DNA from: JAFMIT01 sp044341215
GTDB taxonomy: Bacteria > Actinomycetota > Actinomycetes > S36-B12 > UBA5976
Direction: 5' to 3'
Assembly (NCBI GenBank): GCA_044341215.1
Contig: JBIISC010000002.1
Span: 29,974 to 93,973, forward strand
Length of the DNA: 64,000 bases
Within the stretch, counting starts at the first letter, position 1. The number at the start of each line of letters is the position of its first letter. The position numbers and the translations under genes are program-made. Shown in pieces: positions 26,750 to 35,698 of the stretch. The notes beneath the pieces were generated by a model that searched no databases, was not told the DNA's origin, and worked only from the letters and a program-made list of their open reading frames with translations.

Positions 26750-27240
26750 TCAGATTCCCCGTTTACGCATGTTTGCTCGCCCCATTCGTCGAGCATTTCT
26801 AAAGCTAAATCACCGATCGGATTTACCCCTGGCCCTTTTGCCAGAGAGTGTCCTACCAAAACATGCAGACATTTCACTCGGTTTGGCATGCCGCCAGCTG
26901 AAATGTCTTCGATTTCCGCGACTTCACCGAGTTCTGCCCGATCTTGCAGGTATGAAGTGTGCGCCTTTTCATAACTTGCTTGTAATTGCGGGTCCGATTT
27001 CAATTTTTCTTCAAGCTGTTTCATAACTCCGTCAGCTTCTAGGGTTCCAATGCGACTTGTGAGACGCGGACAGGTCACGTAATAAGTGGTTGGGAAAGGA
27101 GTGCCATTTTCAAGGCGCGGAAGAGTCTTGACCACATCAGGGTTGCCACATTTACATCTGTGGGCAACTTCTACTACCCCACGGACTTCACGCCCGAGTT
27201 GCGCGCACATCGCATCGATGTCGCGTTGTTCTACCGCCAT
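26746..27240 (-). CDS. DUF501 protein
   Basis: A 164-residue cytoplasmic protein. HRCKCGNPDVVKTLPRLENGTPFPTTYYVTCPRL and AGGMPNRVKCLHVLVGHSLAKGPGVNPIGD identify DUF501, found between the FtsB-like gene and ppx in most actinobacteria. The Cys/His residues (CKCG, CP, CLH) may bind a metal. Function unknown. Confidence 0.92.
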   Translation of the reverse strand: MAVEQRDIDAMCAQLGREVRGVVEVAHRCKCGNPDVVKTLPRLENGTPFPTTYYVTCPRLTSRIGTLEADGVMKQLEEKLKSDPQLQASYEKAHTSYLQDRAELGEVAEIEDISAGGMPNRVKCLHVLVGHSLAKGPGVNPIGDLALEMLDEWGEQTCVNGESE

Positions 27241-27693
27241 TTATTTGCCGCCAACATCTTCCAAGAGCGGAGGTGCAGTATCGGCAGCATCGTGCAGAGA
27301 TGACCAAAGGGTTCGATACCAAACTGGGCGAACACCAACTTCGTTAGTTTGGTTTTGAACTACTGCCTGGGCTTCATCGGCTTCAAGCACGATATAACCC
27401 ACCTCATTTGGCATTACATAATGCAAACGATTTCGAGCCTGGGCTTTTACATATGCGGGGTCTTTCCAGCGTTCTACTTGATTTTGCAATTCAGCGATTC
27501 GAGCTTCATTGGCATCTTGTGCACTTTGTAAATCATTAATGCGAGAACTTTGATCAAGATAATTTTTAAAAGGAATAGCCGTAGTGACAATTAAGATGAG
27601 AAATAATGCAATTAGAGAAATTGCGCGGCCGTTTAAAAAAGAGCGACGACCAGTCTCTCCGGTTGTAGAAGTTGCTGGTCGTCGCGATGTCAT
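27241..27693 (-). CDS. FtsB/DivIC-like septum formation initiator
   Basis: A 150-residue bitopic protein: basic cytoplasmic N-terminus (1-22), a single helix (about 25-43), then an extracytoplasmic coiled coil (about 48-85, SSRINDLQSAQDANEARIAELQ in pieces). The DivIC signature DPAYVKAQARNRLHYVMPNEVGYIV follows. Family members form the divisome FtsBLQ complex. It sits 18 bases after eno and directly abuts DUF501, the conserved actinobacterial order. Confidence 0.9.
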   Translation of the reverse strand: MTSRRPATSTTGETGRRSFLNGRAISLIALFLILIVTTAIPFKNYLDQSSRINDLQSAQDANEARIAELQNQVERWKDPAYVKAQARNRLHYVMPNEVGYIVLEADEAQAVVQNQTNEVGVRPVWYRTLWSSLHDAADTAPPLLEDVGGK

Positions 27694-27711
27694 GTGGTTA
27701 TTTTGCAGGAT

Positions 27712-28989
27712 TTAGTGCTTGAAACGTGGGAATGAACCCGCGCCAGCGTAAACGGCTGCATCATCGAGTTCTTCTTCAATGCGAAGCAACTGGTTGTACT
27801 TAGCAACGCGTTCAGAACGTGCAGGTGCACCAGTCTTGATTTGGCCACAATCAGTAGCAACTGCGAGGTCTGCAATTGTGGTGTCTTCAGTTTCACCTGA
27901 ACGGTGGCTCATCATGCTGCGGTATCCAGCACGGTGTGCCATCTGCACTGCATCAAGAGTTTCGGTCAAAGTACCGATTTGGTTTACTTTAACCAACAAC
28001 GCGTTTGCGGTGTTCGATGCGATACCTCGAGCTAGACGTTCTGGATTTGTAACGAACAAGTCGTCGCCAACAATTTGAATTTTATCGCCAAGTTTTTCGG
28101 TGATTAGTTTCCAGCCATCCCAGTCTTCTTCTGACATTGGATCTTCAATAGAAACCATTGGGAAGTCAGCGACCAAAGATGCGTAGTAGTCCACCATTTC
28201 GGCAGCACTCAACTTCTTGCCTTCAAACCCGTATGAACCATCTTTATAAAACTCTGTTGCTGCAACATCTAGTGCCAATGCAATATCAGTACCAAGTTTT
28301 AAACCAGTCTGTTCAACTGCAACAGCAATAAGTTCTAGAGCTGCGCGGTTATTTGCAAGATTTGGCGCAAAACCACCTTCGTCACCAAGACCAGTTGCTA
28401 ATCCTTGTTTTTTCAAAACTGATTTAAGTGAGTGGTAAACCTCGGTACCTTGACGCAAAGCTTCACGGAAAGTTGGTGCACCAATTGGAGCAATCATGAA
28501 TTCTTGGATGTCAACGCCAGTGTCAGCATGTGCACCACCGTTGAGAATGTTCATCATTGGAACTGGAAGTGTGTGTGCGTTAGGTCCACCGATGTAACGA
28601 AACAATGCCAAACCTGAACTATCGGCTGCAGCTTTTGCTACTGCCAAAGAAACTCCCAGAATTGCGTTTGCACCTAGGCGTGATTTATTTGCGGTGCCGT
28701 CAAGGTCGATCATGGTCTGGTCGATTAAACGCTGGTCGTCTGCTGGAAAGCCATGCACTTCATGTGCAATCTCTTCGATAACAGCTGCAACTGCATCCTG
28801 CACACCTTTACCAAGGTAGCGGTCTCCACCATCACGACGTTCATTTGCCTCAAAGGCTCCAGTCGATGCGCCAGATGGCACAGCAGCGCGAGCGATTGTG
28901 GAATCGTCGAGAATTACTTCTACTTCAACGGTTGGATTTCCACGAGAATCAAGAATTTCGCGGGCGTATACATCTTCAATCGTGGCCAC
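27712..28989 (-). CDS. eno: Enolase
   Basis: A 425-residue glycolytic enzyme converting 2-phosphoglycerate to phosphoenolpyruvate. AREILDSRGNPTVEVEV opens the fold. GDEGGFAPNL, SIEDPMSEEDWDGW, the metal ligand in VGDDLFVTNPERL, and SHRSGETEDTTIADLAVA are all present. The GTG at 28989 is chosen rather than the longer frame (to 29097): TGGAG lies 8 bases upstream, the length becomes normal, and overlap with mazG disappears. Confidence 0.97.
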   Translation of the reverse strand: MATIEDVYAREILDSRGNPTVEVEVILDDSTIARAAVPSGASTGAFEANERRDGGDRYLGKGVQDAVAAVIEEIAHEVHGFPADDQRLIDQTMIDLDGTANKSRLGANAILGVSLAVAKAAADSSGLALFRYIGGPNAHTLPVPMMNILNGGAHADTGVDIQEFMIAPIGAPTFREALRQGTEVYHSLKSVLKKQGLATGLGDEGGFAPNLANNRAALELIAVAVEQTGLKLGTDIALALDVAATEFYKDGSYGFEGKKLSAAEMVDYYASLVADFPMVSIEDPMSEEDWDGWKLITEKLGDKIQIVGDDLFVTNPERLARGIASNTANALLVKVNQIGTLTETLDAVQMAHRAGYRSMMSHRSGETEDTTIADLAVATDCGQIKTGAPARSERVAKYNQLLRIEEELDDAAVYAGAGSFPRFKH

Positions 28990-29026
28990 TTCAGGCTCCA
29001 ATTCATTATTTGGGGACAGGCAGAGT

Positions 29027-29701
29027 TTAGCGCTCAGCCTCTTGAGCTTGGATACGAGCGCGGAACTCTCCCACCGCTCTACGCATCTGTGCTTCAACGT
29101 CGATTCCTGAGCCCTGCATCTGGGCGATTAGAGCCAAAATGAGTTCGGTTGATTCTTCTGGATTCAGAGCTAGGTGTTCGGCTTTTGATGCAATCTCAGG
29201 GCGGATTGGCGCTTGCTGATTGTCATTTAGGAGCCGGGTTAAGAGTTTAGAGATTTGGGTCAATGGTGGCATTGAAACTGGAACACCCTCAGTGATGCTT
29301 TCCCGGGCTTTTTCTGCGTTCTTAAGCGCTTGCCAATTTTGCTCAACAAATGCCGCATCCGGCGCATCAATAATTTCCCCATGTTCATTTGGAAAAACAT
29401 GCGGGTGGCGACGAATTAATTTGGCACTGATTGCTGATGCCACATCGTCGATGTCGAACGGAGCTGAATCTCGCTCCTGGCCAATACGTGCGTGGAAGAA
29501 AACTTGTAGGAGTAAATCGCCGAGTTCTTCAACTAAATGATCTCGATCTTTTGAATCAATTGCATCGATAGTTTCGTAAGTTTCTTCAATTAAGTATTTG
29601 ATTAATGATTCGTGGGTTTGCTCCGCATCCCAAGGACAACCACCGGGACTGCGTAGCTGATCCATTACTTCACGTAATTTGATCAATCCTTCATTCGCCA
29701 T
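29027..29701 (-). CDS. mazG: MazG family nucleotide pyrophosphohydrolase
   Basis: A 224-residue NTP pyrophosphohydrolase. LRSPGGCPWDAEQTHESLIKYLIEETYE and the metal-binding EELGDLLLQVFFHARIGQE (ExxE...ExxD type) define the MazG fold. It is the single-repeat actinobacterial form rather than the two-domain enzyme. It follows the SurA-like lipoprotein gene by 2 bases and precedes eno, as in many actinobacteria. Confidence 0.93.
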   Translation of the reverse strand: MANEGLIKLREVMDQLRSPGGCPWDAEQTHESLIKYLIEETYETIDAIDSKDRDHLVEELGDLLLQVFFHARIGQERDSAPFDIDDVASAISAKLIRRHPHVFPNEHGEIIDAPDAAFVEQNWQALKNAEKARESITEGVPVSMPPLTQISKLLTRLLNDNQQAPIRPEIASKAEHLALNPEESTELILALIAQMQGSGIDVEAQMRRAVGEFRARIQAQEAER

Positions 29702-29703
29702 AA

Positions 29704-30315
29704 TTAGTTAGGCATTAATTCGATCTTGAGTTGGCGCAAATTCTGGGTTGAATCACTTGGAGTGTCAACCAATCTGAACTGACTCAATACAAAGATTCCA
29801 AATCGTGGATTGACAGAAATATCCACCCGTTTTCCGTATTTGATTAAGAATTTCACGGCAGCGCTTGATTGGCTATCGGCATTTCCAGTCGGATCTAAAG
29901 CAATTCCGATTGCCTCAAAGTTTGCAGTGGTGCGAACGTTTGACCAGATCCCAGAACGTGGGATTGAGTTTTCTGCCGCTGTTTTAATAAAAGCTTTTTT
30001 GCCACCAAACATTGAAATGTAATTTCGCTTTACAGCTTGGATTTGTGCATCAGTTGCGGCAACTCCAATTTCTGTAGCGGCAAGTGTCACTAGTTCATCG
30101 ACGACGTAAGCTGAAACTAAGTTCTTATGAATCTCTTTGTCTGAGCCAGGTTTCAAACTGCCATCAAGATCGGCAATAATTTCACTGAATTGATTGCCGA
30201 TTGTGGTTACTGAGATTTCCTTACCTTCAACTATGGCAGCAGCGCCAGCGCTATCAATCAAAGTACATGAGGTAAGACTCAACACAGCGACTAGAGCGAC
30301 TAGAAACTTATTCAC
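29704..30315 (-). CDS. SurA N-terminal-like lipoprotein
   Basis: A 203-residue putative lipoprotein. The signal peptide ends in the lipobox LTSC with Cys17 as the lipidated residue, followed by a SurA-N-like chaperone region (AAAIVEGKEISVTTIGNQ and helical segments to about 120). There is no visible parvulin isomerase domain; the C-terminus has RFGIFVLSQFRLVD. The protein between mfd and mazG in actinobacteria is often annotated as a SurA N-terminal domain protein. A chaperone role is inference. GTG start with TAGGAG upstream. Confidence 0.75.
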   Translation of the reverse strand: MNKFLVALVAVLSLTSCTLIDSAGAAAIVEGKEISVTTIGNQFSEIIADLDGSLKPGSDKEIHKNLVSAYVVDELVTLAATEIGVAATDAQIQAVKRNYISMFGGKKAFIKTAAENSIPRSGIWSNVRTTANFEAIGIALDPTGNADSQSSAAVKFLIKYGKRVDISVNPRFGIFVLSQFRLVDTPSDSTQNLRQLKIELMPN

Positions 30316-30323
30316 AATATCTC

Positions 30324-33300
30324 CTACACAATACTTGCTGTAAATGCGTTAATCACTTGGCTGACCCATTCGAGTAACTCAGTGTCGGTTTGTTCATCCG
30401 GACGAGGCACTGAAATAGTTCCAGACGAAGTCTTGATGAGTGTACGTGGGTAAAGTCTAGAAATCCGCAGTTGCTTGCTCTCAGGCAGGACTATGTTGGC
30501 GAATCTGACACTTGTCGGACCCGCAATTACTTCGCGCAAACCAGCTGCCCTTGCGACCTGTCGAAGCCTGGCCACCTGCATCAAAGTCTGAACCGGCTCA
30601 GGCAAAACTCCGTACCGATCTAACATTTCAGCTTCCACCTCAGCAATATCAGCATCAGATTGGCAAACTGCAATTCGTTTATACATTTCTAGGCGCAAAC
30701 GCTCGGCTTGGACATAATCGTGCGGGAGATATGCGTTGAGAGGTAGTTCAAGACGCATTTCATCATTGGTCTCTTTAGATTCTCCCTTGTATTCCGCCAA
30801 TGCTTCACCTACTAGTCGAACGTAAAGATCAAAACCAACGTCGGCAATATGTCCACTTTGTTCGCCACCGAGTAAGTTGCCAGCACCTCGAATTTCAAGG
30901 TCCTTCATGGCAACTTGAATTCCACTTCCCAAATCAGTGTGTTGCGCAATTGTGGTGAGCCGTTCGTGTGCGGTTTCAGTTAAAGGTTTATCCGCTGGAT
31001 ACAGGAAGTACGCGTAGGCACGTTCGCGACCTCGGCCAACCCGGCCACGCAATTGATGTAGCTGCGACAAACCGAATGCGTCTGCCCGTTCGATGATAAG
31101 AGTGTTTGCATTTGGAATATCTAAACCACTTTCAACAATGGTGGTTGAAACCAATACATCAAATTTCTTTTCCCAAAAATCAATTATTATCTGTTCAAGC
31201 TGGTGCTCATTCATCTGCCCGTGAGCAACCGCGATGCGGGCCTCGGGCACTAAAGATTGCAACTTAGTTGCAGCTTGTTGAATTGAACTAACGCGATTGT
31301 GAACATAAAAAACTTGGCCATCTCGCAAAAGCTCGCGGCGAATGGCTGCAGCCACTTGCTTGTTGTCATTTTGCCCAACAAAAGTCAAAATTGGATGACG
31401 TTGTTCGGGCGGAGTTGTAATCGTTGACATTTCCCTGATGCCGGTAAGGCTCATTTCCAAGGTGCGAGGAATCGGGGTGGCAGAAATCGTTAAAACGTCA
31501 ACATTTGTCCGAATTGCCTTTAAATGTTCTTTATGTTCAACCCCGAAGCGCTGTTCTTCATCAACAATAACTAAACCCAAATCTTTGAACTTCACATCGC
31601 GACTAAATAGTCGGTGCGTGCCAATCACGATATCTACCGCACCAGAAGTCATATCTTGCAAAACCTTCTTAGTTTCCGTTTCGGTTTGGAAACGAGATAG
31701 AGCGGCAAGGTTTACTGGGAATTGTGCGTAACGATCTTTGAATGTGTTGAAGTGTTGCTGCACCAAAAGCGTAGTTGGAACCAAGATGGCGACCTGTTTT
31801 CCGTCTTGAACTGCTTTAAATGCAGCGCGGACTGCAATCTCAGTCTTTCCGTAACCCACATCGCCACAAATCACTCGATCCATTGGAACGGTTCGTTCCA
31901 TGTCTCGCTTAACTTCGTCAATCACAGTTAGTTGATCTGGAGTTTCGTTATAGGCAAAAGCGTCTTCGAGTTCTTTTTGCCAAATAGTGTCTGGTGAAAA
32001 TGCATATCCAACAGCTGCATTTCTAGCTGCATAAAGTTTGATTAGTTCATGAGCAATTTGTCGAACCGCTTTACGGGCTCGAGTTTTGGTAAGTGCCCAG
32101 TCAGATCCACCAAGTCGGTGCAGGGTTGGAGTCTCACCACCAACATATTTGCTGATTAGATCAAGTTGTTCAGTTGGCACATATAGAACGTCAACTGGTT
32201 GACCCTTTTTTGCAGGTGAATATTCGAGTACTAAGTACTCTCTTGTGGCATTACCAATAGTGCGCTGCTCCATCGCCCGGTATCGGCCCACACCGTGTTG
32301 TTCGTGAACAATGAAGTCACCCACCTTGAGCGTTAACGGGTCAATTGCTCGCTTGCGACGAGATGGCATTTTGACCACATCGCGCATCGAGCCATGTTGA
32401 CCTGAAATATCTTCATCGGTGATAAATAAAAATCCAGGAGCCACAAACCCGTGTAATTGATTCGCCTGGATAACTTGCACTGATGCGGAAGTGAGCTTTG
32501 AAGTGTCTTCCGCTAAACGTGCGACGATGTCTTTTGAGCCAAGAGCTTCCACAATCCGTTTTGCTGAACCGTGACCTTGGGCAGAAATCAAAACCGGCTT
32601 TTTGTTCTTTATGTTTTTTTGGACGTCGTCGATAAAGTTATCAAAATTTCCTCGGTAATTTGGTGCGACGGAAATATCAAGATTGATTACATCCGTCAGC
32701 TCTGCATCTGCGCTAAACGGAGAAATCCCCCACCAGTTGATTTTTCGATTCTTCGCAATGTCATGCAGTTGCTGCAAATCTCGGTAACTGGTTTCTCCCA
32801 AGTCAATTGGAGTCTTGTTGCCAGCTGCGGCGTTTAACCACGATGCTTCTAAAAATTCCTGACTGGTAGCAACTAAGTCATGGGTGCGGGTGCGAATACG
32901 CTCAGGATCGCAGCCAATAATCAGCGCATCCTTTGGCAATAAATCTATTAGCGTTTCAATTCCTTGGGCCAAGACTGGACTCAACGACTCAATTCCCTCG
33001 ACATAAATACCTTGGGAAACCTTTTCGAAAACTTCAGCTAACTCTGGGTATTTGGAAAGAAGTTGTTCGGCTCTTTGTTTGACCTCATCAGTAATCAACA
33101 ATTCTCTGCAAGGTGGGGCAAATAAACCATTTTCTGCTTCACCTAGAGAACGTTGATCGATGACTGCGAAATAACGAATTTCCTCAATTTCATCGCCAAA
33201 GAATTCAACTCGAATTGGGTGTTCTTCTGACGATGGGAAAACATCAACTAGCCCACCTCGCACCGCAAATTCCCCACGTCTTTCAACAAGGTCAACTTTG

Positions 33301-33803
33301 TTATATCCAATATTGAAAAGATTTTTGGCTAGTGCTGAGATTTCAATTTCATCACCAAGTTTTATTGCAACTGGTTCAGTATCGGCAATTGACTTAATTA
33401 GTGGTTGCAAGACTGCACGAACTGAAGCAACTAATACTTTGATTTCAGTTTGACGATCTTTCTTTGCATGCACAAGTCTGCGAATTACTGCAAGGCGTCT
33501 GCCAATTACATCTGTGGATGGGGAAAGTCTTTCATGAGGCAGAGTTTCCCAAGGAACAAATTCAACAACTGAATCCGTATCTAGAAATGATTGCAATTCC
33601 AATGTTAATTCTTCGGCTTCTCGACTAGTGGCCGTGATTGCTAAAACTGTTCTTTCGCTGGCTAAATCTGCAATTAGCGCGGAGCGAATAGCCCGCGGCC
33701 CCGATACTTCGCCTTCAGCTATTTGCAGTATCTGTTTGGTTGCGTCCTGCCAAGAAGGTATGGAATTTAGACTTGTCAGGAGTCCCGACAAACTCTTTTG
33801 CAT
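30324..33803 (-). CDS. mfd: Transcription-repair coupling factor
   Basis: A 1159-residue ATP-dependent translocase that removes stalled RNA polymerase and recruits UvrA. The order is UvrB-like N-terminal modules (to about 330), the RNA polymerase-interacting CarD-like domain (about 480-550, GDFIVHEQHGVGRY), then helicase motifs GDVGYGKTEIA, IVIGTHRLFS, IVDEEQRFG, TISATPIPRTLEMSL, SGLDIPNANTLII and QLRGRVGRGRERAYAY. A C-terminal TRCF domain ends it. Full length for the family. Confidence 0.98.
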   Translation of the reverse strand: MQKSLSGLLTSLNSIPSWQDATKQILQIAEGEVSGPRAIRSALIADLASERTVLAITATSREAEELTLELQSFLDTDSVVEFVPWETLPHERLSPSTDVIGRRLAVIRRLVHAKKDRQTEIKVLVASVRAVLQPLIKSIADTEPVAIKLGDEIEISALAKNLFNIGYNKVDLVERRGEFAVRGGLVDVFPSSEEHPIRVEFFGDEIEEIRYFAVIDQRSLGEAENGLFAPPCRELLITDEVKQRAEQLLSKYPELAEVFEKVSQGIYVEGIESLSPVLAQGIETLIDLLPKDALIIGCDPERIRTRTHDLVATSQEFLEASWLNAAAGNKTPIDLGETSYRDLQQLHDIAKNRKINWWGISPFSADAELTDVINLDISVAPNYRGNFDNFIDDVQKNIKNKKPVLISAQGHGSAKRIVEALGSKDIVARLAEDTSKLTSASVQVIQANQLHGFVAPGFLFITDEDISGQHGSMRDVVKMPSRRKRAIDPLTLKVGDFIVHEQHGVGRYRAMEQRTIGNATREYLVLEYSPAKKGQPVDVLYVPTEQLDLISKYVGGETPTLHRLGGSDWALTKTRARKAVRQIAHELIKLYAARNAAVGYAFSPDTIWQKELEDAFAYNETPDQLTVIDEVKRDMERTVPMDRVICGDVGYGKTEIAVRAAFKAVQDGKQVAILVPTTLLVQQHFNTFKDRYAQFPVNLAALSRFQTETETKKVLQDMTSGAVDIVIGTHRLFSRDVKFKDLGLVIVDEEQRFGVEHKEHLKAIRTNVDVLTISATPIPRTLEMSLTGIREMSTITTPPEQRHPILTFVGQNDNKQVAAAIRRELLRDGQVFYVHNRVSSIQQAATKLQSLVPEARIAVAHGQMNEHQLEQIIIDFWEKKFDVLVSTTIVESGLDIPNANTLIIERADAFGLSQLHQLRGRVGRGRERAYAYFLYPADKPLTETAHERLTTIAQHTDLGSGIQVAMKDLEIRGAGNLLGGEQSGHIADVGFDLYVRLVGEALAEYKGESKETNDEMRLELPLNAYLPHDYVQAERLRLEMYKRIAVCQSDADIAEVEAEMLDRYGVLPEPVQTLMQVARLRQVARAAGLREVIAGPTSVRFANIVLPESKQLRISRLYPRTLIKTSSGTISVPRPDEQTDTELLEWVSQVINAFTASIV

Positions 33804-33808
33804 TATTC

Positions 33809-34600
33809 CTACCGATTCTTCAAAACCTCAAGCACCATTGCTTGATGATGTGGCCAGGTTGCCACATAGGACGCAGTCTTAGGTGGCATTCGATTAAACA
33901 CCAAATCCAGACCTTCCATGTCTGTGACAGCAAGACCCTGATGTAATCCGATAGCGGTTGGAGCAGCTGAATCCCACTCGTTGAATCCAGCGCTACTGAC
34001 ATAGAGGTCTGCGCGTCCAGTTAAAACTCGATCCACCTTGCCACCAACAGAACCACAGTTAGCGATTTCAACTCCCGTATATCCGAGGGCTTCAACTTTT
34101 GGCATAAGACCAAGTTTTAACATTCCAAGCAAATCTTTGTTTTCACGAGGCGATGCAATAATCACAAATGGACGCGCTTGGATTTCGCGAACTTTTACAG
34201 ACTTAACTTCAGTTGTGGTCCAAGCAAATTTATGTTCTGGCAAAACAACTGCGCCGGCAATCAATTTCTTTTCGGAACTGCTCCAAAGTGCAACATGAAT
34301 AGCACACTCTGGTAGGGAACGTGCATATTCATATGTGCCATCAACTGGATCAATTATCCAAACTCGATCAGCCGATAACCGGTGGTCTGAATCTGCAGAT
34401 TCCTCAGATAGCACTGCGTCGGCTGGACGATGAACTGCAAGTTGTTCAATTAAATAATCATTTGCAGCTAAATCTGCTTTTACTGCTAATTCTTTTGCAG
34501 CCTTTTCGTCTAACGGATCGATATTTGCCGAAGTGCGAATCTTGATAACAATTTCGCCGGCACGAGTGGCAATTTCAAGGGCTAGTTCATGATCATTCAT
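33809..34600 (-). CDS. cysQ: Inositol-monophosphatase-family phosphatase, CysQ-like
   Basis: A 263-residue Mg-dependent phosphatase. The metal site is LSEESADS near 72 and VWIIDPVDGTYEY near 93-105; a second motif, AGFNEWDSAAPTAIG, supplies the last Asp. The closest functional type is 3'(2'),5'-bisphosphate nucleotidase (CysQ), which recycles PAP, but other inositol-phosphatase relatives cannot be excluded. It overlaps pth by four bases and is 5 bases from mfd. Confidence 0.8.
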   Translation of the reverse strand: MNDHELALEIATRAGEIVIKIRTSANIDPLDEKAAKELAVKADLAANDYLIEQLAVHRPADAVLSEESADSDHRLSADRVWIIDPVDGTYEYARSLPECAIHVALWSSSEKKLIAGAVVLPEHKFAWTTTEVKSVKVREIQARPFVIIASPRENKDLLGMLKLGLMPKVEALGYTGVEIANCGSVGGKVDRVLTGRADLYVSSAGFNEWDSAAPTAIGLHQGLAVTDMEGLDLVFNRMPPKTASYVATWPHHQAMVLEVLKNR

Positions 34601-35172
34601 TTGTTATACCTATTCTGCGCTTCATCTAGACCTTTAGTAATTAAAACTTCGATTGCGTCACAAACTTCTTCATTGAATATTGCTAATTCTTTGGTTTCAG
34701 CACTTGCAAATGGCTTTAAAACATAAGCAGCTGGGTCCATCTGACCTGGCGGGCGTCCTATGCCTAAACGAACTCGTAGCCAATCGCCAGTGTCGGTTGC
34801 AGATCGAATACTGCGTAAACCATTGTGGCCATTGTCGCCACCACCTAGCTTTATTCGAATAGTTGCAAAATCAATATCCAGCTCATCGTGCAAAACAATC
34901 AACTTATCAGTTTCAATCTTGTAAAAATTCATCAATGCTTTTACCGCAGCACCCGATTGATTCATATAAGTCTGAGGGAAAACTAAAATCACTCGGTCAT
35001 CTGCAAAGCGACCTTCGGCAACAAAAGCTTGGGCTTTTTTGTGGCGAGTGAATTTCAAACCAAGACGTGCAGCCCAAACTTCTAATGCGATTGCACCAAT
35101 GTTGTGTCGGGTTTTCACATATTCAGGACCAGGATTGCCAAGTCCAACAACTAGCCAAACCGAGTCAGACAT
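34597..35172 (-). CDS. pth: Peptidyl-tRNA hydrolase
   Basis: A 191-residue enzyme releasing peptides from prematurely dropped tRNAs. VVGLGNPGPEYVKTRHNIG contains the catalytic His near 22. PQTYMNQSG, VLHDELDIDF with the catalytic Asp, and GGGDNGHNGLRSI are intact. It comes after a terminator behind rplY, so it may use its own promoter or read-through. Confidence 0.97.
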   Translation of the reverse strand: MSDSVWLVVGLGNPGPEYVKTRHNIGAIALEVWAARLGLKFTRHKKAQAFVAEGRFADDRVILVFPQTYMNQSGAAVKALMNFYKIETDKLIVLHDELDIDFATIRIKLGGGDNGHNGLRSIRSATDTGDWLRVRLGIGRPPGQMDPAAYVLKPFASAETKELAIFNEEVCDAIEVLITKGLDEAQNRYNK

Positions 35173-35203
35173 CGCACTTCCTTTCTCCTTCGGAAAACCC
35201 TAC

Positions 35204-35244
35204 GAAAAAACCGCGCCTCAACTTATTGAGACGCGGTCTTTTTT
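35204..35244. terminator. Intrinsic terminator after rplY
   Basis: A GC-rich stem (about 12 bp with one mismatch, 4-base loop) is flanked by A-tract and T-tract, so it forms a U-tailed terminator on either strand. It starts 6 bases after the rplY stop on the minus strand. Confidence 0.85.
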
Positions 35245-35249
35245 AAAAC

Positions 35250-35567
35250 TTATTTCGAACGAGCTGCTGCGTCGGCTGCGCTGAGAACTACCAAATCGAT
35301 GTGCTCAAGGATTTGAGTCACTGGATCGCGTTGGATATCGCGCGGAGCAACAACTTGGTTTTTGCCGGCGCCAGTAACTTCAATTACATTCTTGGCGTCA
35401 CGAAGGATGAGCGCAAGTTCTTTTGCGTCAATCGCAACGTGAATTAATTCGGTACCTTGACCGTAAATAACTGCTGGGACTTTGCCGTCCTGACGTAGGC
35501 GACGGGCAGCACCTTTACCGAAGTCGCTTCGTGGGCTCGCTTCGATGGATACCTTTGGCACGGTCAT
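35250..35567 (-). CDS. rplY: 50S ribosomal protein L25, short form
   Basis: A 105-residue L25 that binds 5S rRNA. SIEASPRSDFGKGAARRLRQDGKVPAVIYGQG and the C-terminal RDIQRDPVTQILEHIDLVV are diagnostic. It ends in an Ala-rich tail and lacks the C-terminal TL5/CTC beta domain that makes most actinobacterial L25 proteins about 190-220 residues, so it is an E. coli-like short version. AGGAG precedes the ATG. Confidence 0.93.
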   Translation of the reverse strand: MTVPKVSIEASPRSDFGKGAARRLRQDGKVPAVIYGQGTELIHVAIDAKELALILRDAKNVIEVTGAGKNQVVAPRDIQRDPVTQILEHIDLVVLSAADAAARSK

Positions 35568-35668
35568 GCTCCTGAAATACTCGGGTTTTGCGCACCATGG
35601 CGTGGACGTTGACAGTCCTTCGTCGATGACGGTCTTAGACCCTCGCCGTGGAACAGGCGAAGTATGCC
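35568..35668 (-). promoter_or_regulatory. rplY leader with several small inverted repeats
   Basis: The leader of about 100 bases contains stems CGCC/GGCG, GGTCT-A-AGACC and GGAC/GTCC before the AGGAG site. A CATACT-type -10 is at about 35662-35667. Structured leaders are common for ribosomal proteins; whether this one responds to L25 is unknown. Confidence 0.3.
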
Positions 35669-35688
35669 AAACCCCAAATTTGGGGTTT
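35669..35688. terminator. Perfect 20-bp palindrome after prs
   Basis: A perfect inverted repeat (AAACCCCAAA/TTTGGGGTTT) 11 bases from the prs stop at 35699. With little or no loop it is an imperfect terminator and may instead be a protein site overlapping the rplY promoter. It lies upstream of rplY and downstream of prs on the minus strand. Confidence 0.5.
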
Positions 35689-35698
35689 TAGGTGGGGT

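Noticed and set aside
28990..29097. Longer enolase start
   Set aside because: It would overlap mazG by about 70 bases and add 36 residues unlike any enolase; the GTG at 28989 has a ribosome site.
35669..35688. Palindrome after prs read as a definite terminator
   Set aside because: A perfect palindrome without a proper loop and with a weak U-tract is a poor intrinsic terminator; kept only as a possible one.
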